Positions 1-4,989 of a stretch of 5,644 bases of DNA are shown here, piece after piece; within the stretch, counting starts at the first letter, position 1, and each line of letters starts with the position of its first letter. The DNA lies in NCBI GenBank assembly GCA_947090235.1, contig CAMUNJ010000053.1, positions 1 to 5,644 on the forward strand. Reading direction: 5' to 3'. The DNA is from an uncultured Bacillota bacterium (lineage in GTDB: Bacteria; Bacillota; Clostridia; Christensenellales; UBA1242). The translations under genes were made by a program, and so were the position numbers. The notes under the pieces were generated by a model. It made no database searches. It had not been told where the DNA came from and was given only the letters and a program-made list of their open reading frames with translations.

Positions 1-1446
1 GTAAAACATTTCAATTTTTTGATTGTCACCAACAAGTTTTGCAAGTCTTGGGAAGATTGCAAATTGTTTGTAAAGCCTCAAGATTTTTTGAGCAATAAGT
101 TTAACAGCATTTTTTAAACTCTCGCTAGACATATTTAATCTTGTTTCATCTTGACCAATCAAAAGTTCAAGTGCAACACCACTTAGATTAGAAGAAACAT
201 AACTCTTATCCAAAATCTCTGTAACTCCACTTATTTTAGAAAATTCTGTTAATAACTTATCTTCTTCATCACTTAAACCGCTAGGAATTGATTCTGCAGA
301 AAGATACTCTGGCTTGTCAGCACCCTGTCTATAAACCAAAACCTTTCCAGGACATAAGCCTTCGTCTTCAAGATTGTCAATATCAACAGAGCCATCTTCA
401 ACACTCAATATTCCAAGAGAAAGCCTGTTGATAAATTCATGCTTGCGATTTTTTACTGCATTATAAGCCCTTTGAACAGGTATAAGTCTTTCTATAACAC
501 TGCTTCCCCAAAAACACCCAGGATTTTCAAAAGAAATCTGTCTTATAAAAGGAAAATCTCGTTTGCCATCAATTCCGTTTGCAAAAGGAAGTTCTCCCTC
601 AAAAACAAGTTTGTCTCCAGCAACTATAATCAATCTTCCGTTAGGAAAATCCTTGCTTGGCTTTTCATAACGCTCAATTACAATTGCTGAATTTGACTTA
701 ACGTTTTGTGTAATCTTAGTTGCAGTTGCATTATAACCAAGACCACCTAATCCAGAATAAACATTATTTAATGTAAAAGTTTTAATATCTTGCCCTTCAA
801 CATCAACACCAAATAAATCTTTAATGTCAAAAACCGAATATGCTTTTGCATGAATAATTGATTGACATTCATCTAAATTGCCTGCCGACATATTGTCTGG
901 ATAAATTTCGAAAGGAGAACAAACAGATACTTCAACCTCTCCGCTTTTAATTTGATTATTATCTTCATCAATTCCAACTACTTGGCCACAATCTTTACTC
1001 CAAACAACTTTGTAAAAACTAGTTCCACAAACCTCACTCCACTTTAAAGCTTCGTTGATTTTTTCACCAATACCCATTTTGTTGTAAATCGCAGATAAAA
1101 TCTTTTTTGAAACCTTTGCAGTTTTGATATCTCTCTCGTCAGTTGTTGATGGAATAACACTCATCTTAGGTTTTATCTTTGATAACTTTGCGTAGCGGAT
1201 GTCATATATAGGTGCTATATGATTAAAAACTTCTCGCTCCTGCCAAAAATATTGCTTGTCCATTTCTTCAACACTTCCGCCATAACCAACATTGCAATAT
1301 TGATTGCCAAGCAAAAAGTTCATATTAATTTGCCAAGTTGTGTCAAAACTTTTGCGTTCGTATTGACGCTTGTGGAAGTCATCAATAACTTCCTTAACTA
1401 AATCTTGAACTCTTTGTTCTTCTAGTTTAACTTTATTATTTTTCAT
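1..1446 (-). CDS. Phage portal protein, P22-like family (C-terminus cut by window edge)
   Basis: Portal proteins form the dodecameric ring at one vertex of a tailed-phage head through which DNA is packaged and ejected. The frame is open from an ATG at 1446 to base 1, giving 482 residues with no stop, so the C-terminal part lies outside the window. Family-like features are an N-terminal helical segment followed by WQINMNFLLGNQY (residues 38-50), a conserved stretch around NHIAPIYDIRYAKLSKIKPK (75-94), the segment SFENPGCFWGSSVIERLIPV (305-324) running into QRAYNAVKNRKHEFINR (325-341), and SGVALELLIGQDETRL (422-437). The last two are typical of P22-type portals. The start overlaps the preceding gene by 11 bases (ATG inside GATGAA) with only a weak purine stretch upstream, which suggests translational coupling. 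No frameshift or internal stop is seen, so the gene looks intact as far as visible. The family call rests on recalled motifs, not on a search. Confidence 0.85.
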   Translation of the reverse strand, partial: MKNNKVKLEEQRVQDLVKEVIDDFHKRQYERKSFDTTWQINMNFLLGNQYCNVGYGGSVEEMDKQYFWQEREVFNHIAPIYDIRYAKLSKIKPKMSVIPSTTDERDIKTAKVSKKILSAIYNKMGIGEKINEALKWSEVCGTSFYKVVWSKDCGQVVGIDEDNNQIKSGEVEVSVCSPFEIYPDNMSAGNLDECQSIIHAKAYSVFDIKDLFGVDVEGQDIKTFTLNNVYSGLGGLGYNATATKITQNVKSNSAIVIERYEKPSKDFPNGRLIIVAGDKLVFEGELPFANGIDGKRDFPFIRQISFENPGCFWGSSVIERLIPVQRAYNAVKNRKHEFINRLSLGILSVEDGSVDIDNLEDEGLCPGKVLVYRQGADKPEYLSAESIPSGLSDEEDKLLTEFSKISGVTEILDKSYVSSNLSGVALELLIGQDETRLNMSSESLKNAVKLIAQKILRLYKQFAIFPRLAKLVGDNQKIEMFY

Positions 1447-1657
1447 CTTTCTTTAACCTCTTATTTAATTTAAATGGGCTTTCAATTCCCTTGGGTACCT
1501 GCATTTTAGAAATACATTCGTACATTCCTTTCAAACAATCTTGGCAAAAACATAAATCTCTTTTGATAAGCCCTTTAGTAGAAAAAGAGTACTCTGCCAA
1601 ATTGCTGCAACCATAAAAGTCGCATTTAACTCTATGTCTGCACTTAGTGATCTCCAT
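1436..1657 (-). CDS. Small cysteine-rich protein, possible zinc ribbon, in phage-type operon
   Basis: A 73-residue protein of unknown function. It carries cysteines in the order CRHRVKCDFYGC near the N-terminus, then CFCQDC and a further C about 20 residues on. Two clusters like this are what a small zinc-ribbon or treble-clef fold would need, but that is inference. The C-terminal third is basic (KLNKRLKKDEK). It lies between the small-terminase-like gene, which it overlaps by 14 bases, and the portal gene, which it overlaps by 11, so it belongs to the same transcript. AAAGGAGG at 1671-1664 is its ribosome binding site. Of two consecutive ATGs, the second (1657) is 6 bases from that site and the first (1660) only 3, so 1657 is preferred. 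In a standard phage packaging operon this slot would hold the large terminase; the protein is far too small for that. Confidence 0.7.
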   Translation of the reverse strand: MEITKCRHRVKCDFYGCSNLAEYSFSTKGLIKRDLCFCQDCLKGMYECISKMQVPKGIESPFKLNKRLKKDEK

Positions 1658-1934
1658 CATCTTCCTCCTTTAAAATTTTCAAAAGTCGCTTTTTTTCGTT
1701 TTCAAGTTCTTCGTCGCTCATGTTGTAGATATCCTCATATTCATCTCCATAATATCTTTCAAACAACATCTTAACAGCAGAAATGTCGGGACTATAATGC
1801 TTTTTTGTCACTTTTTTCTTGCTAAGTTTTGGCTGACCTTCATCATCTAAAATATACTCGCAAACAATTTCATTAGCATCATAACCCAAAGCTTTTTTTA
1901 ATAAGGCTTTTTTAAGTTTTCCTTCTTCATCCAC
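1644..1934 (-). CDS. Small-terminase-like protein (C-terminal type), first gene of phage operon
   Basis: A 96-residue acidic protein starting at GTG 1934. The segment ALLKKALGYDANEIVCEY, then a variable KKKVT stretch and YSPDISAVKMLFERY, resembles the part of phage small terminase subunits that reads roughly 'ALGY..E..EY...KKVTK..PPD.TA..F.L'. Small terminases recognise phage DNA for packaging. The usual N-terminal helix-turn-helix is not present, so DNA binding is doubtful. The C-terminus (MSDEELENEKKRLLKILKEE) should be helical. The frame is open further back to a TTG at 2006, but that start has no ribosome binding site, whereas AAAGGAGG sits 5 bases before the GTG and a good promoter lies inside the longer frame. 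The gene overlaps the following cysteine-rich gene by 14 bases. The coding call is firm; the terminase link is a recalled resemblance and could be wrong. Confidence 0.65.
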   Translation of the reverse strand: MDEEGKLKKALLKKALGYDANEIVCEYILDDEGQPKLSKKKVTKKHYSPDISAVKMLFERYYGDEYEDIYNMSDEELENEKKRLLKILKEEDDGDH

Positions 1935-1939
1935 CCTTT

Positions 1940-1947
1940 CCTCCTTT
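1940..1947 (-). promoter_or_regulatory. Ribosome binding site that sets the GTG start at 1934
   Basis: AAAGGAGG on the minus strand is a near-perfect Shine-Dalgarno sequence, separated by 5 bases (AAAGG) from GTG at 1934-1932. It decides for the GTG over the upstream TTG at 2006. The TTG follows directly on an in-frame TAG and has only AT-rich sequence before it. Confidence 0.75.
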
Positions 1948-1963
1948 AAGCAACTTTGGCATG

Positions 1964-1993
1964 AGTATAAAGTATAAAAAAGTGGGTTTTCAA
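1964..1993 (-). promoter_or_regulatory. Sigma-A type promoter of the phage-type operon
   Basis: On the minus strand, TTGAAA (1993-1988) is followed after 18 bases by TATACT (1969-1964). A second TATACT lies 7 bases further upstream (1976-1971), making a short direct repeat. Transcription from the downstream box would start near 1957, giving a leader of about 20-25 bases to the GTG start. The match to both boxes is good, but no experiment supports it here. Confidence 0.6.
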
Positions 1994-2029
1994 TATTTAC
2001 TGCCAACTATTTGTATTTTTTTTAAAAAT

Positions 2030-2058
2030 TTGTCACAAAAGTTAGTGGATTTTATAAA
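2030..2058 (+). promoter_or_regulatory. Sigma-A type promoter of the ABC importer operon
   Basis: TTGTCA (2030-2035), a 17-base spacer and TATAAA (2053-2058) form a plausible promoter. Transcription would start near 2065, leaving a leader of only about 20 bases. A weak ribosome binding site (AGAGG, 2069-2073) lies 11 bases before the ATG at 2085. The leader is too short for a riboswitch, including the TPP type that might be expected for a thiamin-precursor importer. It diverges from the phage-operon promoter, with about 37 bases between the two -35 boxes. Confidence 0.55.
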
Positions 2059-2084
2059 ATGATATTGTAGAGGTTAAAAAAATC

Positions 2085-2879
2085 ATGGAAAACTTTTTAC
2101 AATATAAAGATGTTTCTTTCTTTTATCAAACTAAAGATAACGAAATTCAAGCCTTAAAAAATCTTGACTTTTCTGTCAAACAAGACTCTTTCGCCTCTCT
2201 CGTTGGCCCAAGTGGCTGTGGGAAAACCACAATCTTATCTCTAACTGCTGGGCTTTTAAAGCCTTCAAGCGGAGAAATTACAATTAATGGTGAAATTGTT
2301 AATAAACATGACGGCAAGGTTGGCTATATGTTTCAACGCGACCAATTATTTGAATGGCGTTCGATATGGCAAAATATTACGCTTGGACTTGAGATACAAA
2401 AGAAGAATAAAGACCATGAAAAACTTGAACGAGCAAACGAACTTCTCAAAAAATATGACCTCTACAACTTTAAAAACAAAAAGCCTCGCGAACTTTCTGG
2501 CGGAATGCGACAGCGTGTGGCTCTTATTCGAACTTTAATGTTAGAACCTGCCCTTCTACTTCTTGACGAGCCTTTTTCGGCACTAGATTTTCAAACTCGA
2601 CTTCTCGTTTGTGATGATGTTTATGATATTATTAAACGCGAAAAAAAGACGGCTCTTCTAGTCAGTCATGACATTTCAGAAGCCCTCTCCATGTCGGATA
2701 GAATAATAGTGTTGTCATCTCGTCCCGCCCATGTAAAACAGGTGCTAGACTTGGATTTTGCAGGTAAGACGCCACTAGCAAAACGCGAGGACAGTGAATT
2801 TGGCAGGCATTTTGAAACCATTTGGAGAAGTCTTACCAATGAAAACCAAACAACAAGTAAAATTTTCTCAGGCACATAA
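2085..2879 (+). CDS. ABC transporter ATP-binding protein, SsuB/TauB/ThiZ type
   Basis: The cytoplasmic ATPase that powers a substrate-binding-protein-dependent importer. It has 264 residues, normal for the family, and all catalytic motifs: Walker A GPSGCGKTT (41-49), Q-loop glutamine at 84 in YMFQRDQLFEWRS, signature LSGGM (137-141) followed by RQRVAL, Walker B LLLLDEPFSALD (157-168) with the catalytic glutamate, and the H-loop histidine at 195 in LVSHDISEAL. The FQRDQLFEWRSIWQN pattern is typical of the nitrate/sulfonate/taurine/thiamin-precursor (NitT/TauT) ATPases. The ATG start has only a weak ribosome binding site. The permease start lies inside its 3' end (41-base overlap), so the two are co-translated. 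Substrate cannot be told from the sequence: sulfonates, taurine, hydroxymethylpyrimidine-like compounds or others are possible. Confidence 0.9.
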   Translation: MENFLQYKDVSFFYQTKDNEIQALKNLDFSVKQDSFASLVGPSGCGKTTILSLTAGLLKPSSGEITINGEIVNKHDGKVGYMFQRDQLFEWRSIWQNITLGLEIQKKNKDHEKLERANELLKKYDLYNFKNKKPRELSGGMRQRVALIRTLMLEPALLLLDEPFSALDFQTRLLVCDDVYDIIKREKKTALLVSHDISEALSMSDRIIVLSSRPAHVKQVLDLDFAGKTPLAKREDSEFGRHFETIWRSLTNENQTTSKIFSGT

Positions 2880-3645
2880 AAAATATGTAAAATCTTTAAA
2901 AAAAGAGAAAACAATAGTAATCTTTTTGCAGATACTACTCCTATTTCTCTTCTTAGGTCTTTGGGAATTATTTGCGTATACAGGCGTTATTGACCCATTT
3001 TTCTTTTCAAGCCCAAGTAAAATAGCCGTCACATTAGTTGACCTATTTCAAGGCAGTGAGATTTGGACACATATGGGAATAAGCCTACTAGAAACTATTT
3101 TAGGTTTCTTGATTGCCACCTTGCTTGGCGGCTTAATTGCAGTGCTTCTTTGGTGGAGCGAACGAGCAAGAAAAGTTGCTCAGCCCTATCTTATAGTTTT
3201 AAATAGCCTTCCAAAAATTGCCCTTGGACCGATAATAATCTTCTGGGTAGGCTCAGGCTTTAGTGCAACAATAGTGATGTGCGTGCTAATTTGTATAGTT
3301 ATAACAACCATTTCACTTCTAAATGCCTTCATAAGTTGTGATCAAGATAAAATCTTGCTTATGCAGTCTATGCATGCAAGCAAATTTCAAATATTACGCA
3401 AACTAATTCTTCCATCTGCAATTCCCGATTTTATATCGGTACTTAAAATCAATGTAGGCATGAGTTGGGTTGGCACAGTCATGGGCGAATATCTTTCAAG
3501 TACGGCTGGCCTTGGCTACCTTATCAATCTTGGAAAAAGTATGCTAAACCTAGACCTTGTCATGACCAGCATCTTCCTGCTTTGTATTCTTGCTGGCGGA
3601 ATGTATGCCCTTGTAAACCTTTTTGAAAAAAGGTATACAAAATAG
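2839..3645 (+). CDS. ABC transporter permease, SsuC/TauC/ThiX type
   Basis: The membrane channel subunit paired with the ATPase encoded just upstream. It has 268 residues from ATG 2839. A basic N-terminus (to residue 24) is followed by about six hydrophobic segments near 26-46, 84-108, 117-137, 142-165, 202-222 and 241-262. The cytoplasmic coupling loop is around QSMHASKFQILRKLILPSAI (176-195), a degenerate EAA motif with the conserved I-LP ending. GEYLSSTAGLGYLI (216-229) is characteristic of the family. A GGAG at 2824-2827, 11 bases upstream, supports this ATG. The frame is open further back to a GTG at 2794, which would make an 86-base overlap with the ATPase gene and is less likely. The 3' end overlaps the convergent YkvI-like gene by 96 bases. 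No substrate-binding-protein gene follows. Confidence 0.88.
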   Translation: MKTKQQVKFSQAHKKYVKSLKKEKTIVIFLQILLLFLFLGLWELFAYTGVIDPFFFSSPSKIAVTLVDLFQGSEIWTHMGISLLETILGFLIATLLGGLIAVLLWWSERARKVAQPYLIVLNSLPKIALGPIIIFWVGSGFSATIVMCVLICIVITTISLLNAFISCDQDKILLMQSMHASKFQILRKLILPSAIPDFISVLKINVGMSWVGTVMGEYLSSTAGLGYLINLGKSMLNLDLVMTSIFLLCILAGGMYALVNLFEKRYTK

Positions 3646-4617
3646 ATCGCATAAAAGAAAAATACCCAGTACACTAGTTAGTGGATAACAATAAGAGACA
3701 ATAAGTCCAAAACCGAGAAAAGATAATGCGAAAGGAAGCCCAACGCTAAAAAACAAAAGAAAAAATTTATTATGCACCCCTCTCAAACTACTAGAAATAG
3801 TATATACTAAAGAAAAAAGCGTTGTTGAACATCCAATTAACATGATTATACTCATTAAAAATTTTTGGACACCTTTAACTAAATAAAGTAAAGGCATTTC
3901 CTGCCCAAAGGCAAAAGAATTTTGTAGTAATACAATATTTGCAAATAAAAGAATAATATAAAGTGCAAGTGCGGAAGAAAAACTGACTTGCACTTTTTGC
4001 TTTCGAGATAACTCTTTAGAAAAATTAGAAATTACTATAGCAGAATTTGATGTGTTTAAAATCACATATAAAAAACAAAAGAAAATGCTGTAAGGATAAT
4101 AACCTCCAACAAAAAGAGAGGAAGTTTTTAGTGAAAATAGACATATAAGATTAATGATTAAAAAGATTATCATAATAGGGACTAAAAATAAATTTAGTCT
4201 TTCTAAAACACTTGCCCCTCTCAAGGCAATTCTAGAACAAACTATAAGCATAATCAAAATTATGCTTATTTGAAGCGGCAACCAAAACGAAGATAATAAA
4301 TCAATAATCCCTGCAAACATTGCCGCCGATAAAATTAAACAAATTAGAAAATTTAATACCTTTGCAAATTTAGAACTTGCAAGCCTATTTAATGTCCCGC
4401 CTGCATATTTGAGAAAAAAATAAAATAATCCCCAAAAAAGTAAAAAGGCAAGAAAAATACAAAAATAACTCATCTTTCCAAATCGAGAAAAAAAGACAAC
4501 TATTTCCTTTCCACTCAAAAACCCAGAGCCAATCACAGTTCCCACAATAACCATAAAGGTCATCAAACACTTGTTTGATGTCGCTCTAGTTATACATGAC
4601 CTAAAAAAATTACCCAT
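3550..4617 (-). CDS. YkvI-family integral membrane protein (putative transporter)
   Basis: A 355-residue, very hydrophobic protein with about ten likely membrane segments. Near the N-terminus VIVGTVIGSGFLSGKEI (about residues 22-38) matches the glycine-rich first membrane helix of the YkvI family, which is distantly related to the amino-acid/sodium symporter (LeuT-fold) transporters. Substrate is unknown for the family. Length is normal. The start is uncertain: ATG 4617 has no ribosome binding site, TTG 4620 none either, and in-frame ATGs at 4563 and 4554 lie just after a perfect inverted repeat and would leave a shorter N-terminus nearer to what I recall of B. subtilis YkvI. The hydrophilic C-terminal tail after FFKKV falls within the 96 bases shared with the convergent permease gene. 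The gene is divergent from the cysteine-rich gene, with 31 bases between the two starts. Confidence 0.8.
   Translation of the reverse strand: MGNFFRSCITRATSNKCLMTFMVIVGTVIGSGFLSGKEIVVFFSRFGKMSYFCIFLAFLLFWGLFYFFLKYAGGTLNRLASSKFAKVLNFLICLILSAAMFAGIIDLLSSFWLPLQISIILIMLIVCSRIALRGASVLERLNLFLVPIMIIFLIINLICLFSLKTSSLFVGGYYPYSIFFCFLYVILNTSNSAIVISNFSKELSRKQKVQVSFSSALALYIILLFANIVLLQNSFAFGQEMPLLYLVKGVQKFLMSIIMLIGCSTTLFSLVYTISSSLRGVHNKFFLLFFSVGLPFALSFLGFGLIVSYCYPLTSVLGIFLLCDLFCIPFFKKVYKGIHSASKNTKQEDAGHDKV
3613..3638. repeat. Near-perfect inverted repeat in the convergent gene overlap
   Basis: GTAAACCTTTTT and AAAAAGGTATAC flank a GA. Eleven of twelve positions pair, so the stem would form in either transcript. 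It lies just before the permease stop codon and inside the tail of the YkvI-like gene. Neither side is followed by a clean run of T, so it is not a standard intrinsic terminator. It might still slow polymerase or protect 3' ends. Confidence 0.35.
4561..4580. repeat. Perfect 9-bp inverted repeat, possible operator
   Basis: CATCAAACA and TGTTTGATG are exact reverse complements separated by CT. The dyad lies in codons 13-19 of the YkvI-like gene as drawn, or in its leader if translation starts at ATG 4563 or 4554. It also overlaps the possible -35 region of the cysteine-rich gene. The size and symmetry suit a dimeric repressor site, but no regulator is recognisable and chance is not excluded. 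Confidence 0.35.
4571..4596 (+). promoter_or_regulatory. Weak candidate promoter for the cysteine-rich gene
   Basis: TTGTTT (4571-4576) and TATACA (4591-4596) lie 14 bases apart, shorter than the 16-18 usual for sigma-A. An alternative -10 box, TACAAT at 4621-4626, would put the transcript start in or next to the ribosome binding site and lacks a -35 partner. I see no convincing match to the sporulation promoter patterns for sigma E, G or K. Some promoter must lie in this stretch because the neighbour reads the other way. Confidence 0.25.
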
Positions 4618-4634
4618 CAATACAATTTATTAAA

Positions 4635-4641
4635 AAGGAGG
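4635..4641 (+). promoter_or_regulatory. Strong ribosome binding site of the cysteine-rich gene
   Basis: AAGGAGG is followed by 7 bases (CTTTAAT) and the ATG at 4649. It is among the best translation signals in the window. It settles the coding strand here, because the overlapping open frames on the other strand have no such site. Confidence 0.8.
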
Positions 4642-4648
4642 CTTTAAT

Positions 4649-4945
4649 ATGAAATATAATACAAATTATGTTGAAGGCCAATGCTTTGATTTTCATCGTC
4701 CACCTTGTGGCTGTGACCGCCCTCGCCCACCACATGGAAATTGTGGTTGTGAAAATCCTGTATGGAATAACCCTTGGTTTTACCCACAATTTCAACAACC
4801 ATGCTTTCAACAGCCTTTTCCAAACTTTCCATGTCAACCACAATGTTGTACTCCAAGTTGCGGTTGTATAAATTTTCAAATACCTTGCTCACTACTCTAC
4901 ATGTACGCAGGCTATATGATAGGACATTGTAAAGAGAAATGTTAA
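4649..4945 (+). CDS. Cysteine- and proline-rich small protein, unknown function
   Basis: A 98-residue protein I cannot assign to a family. It has 14 cysteines (12, 20, 22, 32, 34, 52, 62, 66, 67, 71, 73, 80, 94, 98), several as C-G-C pairs (20-22, 32-34, 71-73) plus a CC. The middle is rich in Pro, Gln, Asn and aromatics (for example NPWFYPQFQQPCFQQPFPNF, 41-60). The C-terminus has a short hydrophobic stretch, SLLYMYAGYMIG (81-92), before two last cysteines. There is no signal peptide. Such composition is seen in spore coat or exosporium proteins, where cysteines cross-link, and in metal-binding small proteins; either is a guess. Reality is supported by the strong ribosome binding site and the terminator 19 bases after its stop. 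It stands alone between a divergent and a convergent neighbour, so it is its own transcription unit. Confidence 0.7.
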   Translation: MKYNTNYVEGQCFDFHRPPCGCDRPRPPHGNCGCENPVWNNPWFYPQFQQPCFQQPFPNFPCQPQCCTPSCGCINFQIPCSLLYMYAGYMIGHCKEKC

Positions 4946-4963
4946 AAAAATTTGATATCACAA

Positions 4964-4989
4964 AAAAAGATGGTTTTTGCCATCTTTTT
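4964..4989. terminator. Bidirectional intrinsic terminator
   Basis: AAAAAGATGG and CCATCTTTTT form a perfect 10-bp stem around a 6-base loop. Read rightwards it ends the cysteine-rich transcript with TTTTTATTG. Read leftwards it ends the sigma/alpha hybrid transcript with a run of seven T. Its right arm touches the hybrid gene's TAA stop (4988-4990). Confidence 0.8.

Noticed and set aside
439..690. Plus-strand open frame opposite the portal gene
   Set aside because: The portal frame on the minus strand is continuous and recognisable, and this one has no translation signal. The same holds for 1219-1401 on the plus strand.
2007..2084. Possible TPP or other riboswitch before the importer operon
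   Set aside because: The predicted leader is only about 20 bases, and no riboswitch-like conserved boxes are seen between the divergent promoters and the start codon.
2794..2838. Longer permease start at GTG 2794
   Set aside because: It would overlap the ATPase gene by 86 bases without a clear ribosome binding site; ATG 2839 has GGAG upstream and gives a normal-length N-terminus.
2666..2914. Minus-strand open frame opposite the ATPase/permease junction
   Set aside because: Shadow of the ABC genes. The plus-strand frame at 2287-2538 inside the ATPase gene and the minus-strand frame at 4385-4570 inside the YkvI-like gene are shadows in the same way.
4610..4879. Open frame of 89 codons on the minus strand, rich in Trp and Thr
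   Set aside because: Composition is an artefact of reading antisense to the cysteine-rich gene; no start signal.
4644..4961. Open frame of 105 codons on the minus strand opposite the cysteine-rich gene
   Set aside because: It starts at GTG with no ribosome binding site, matches no family I know, and the plus strand has an excellent ribosome binding site and terminator.
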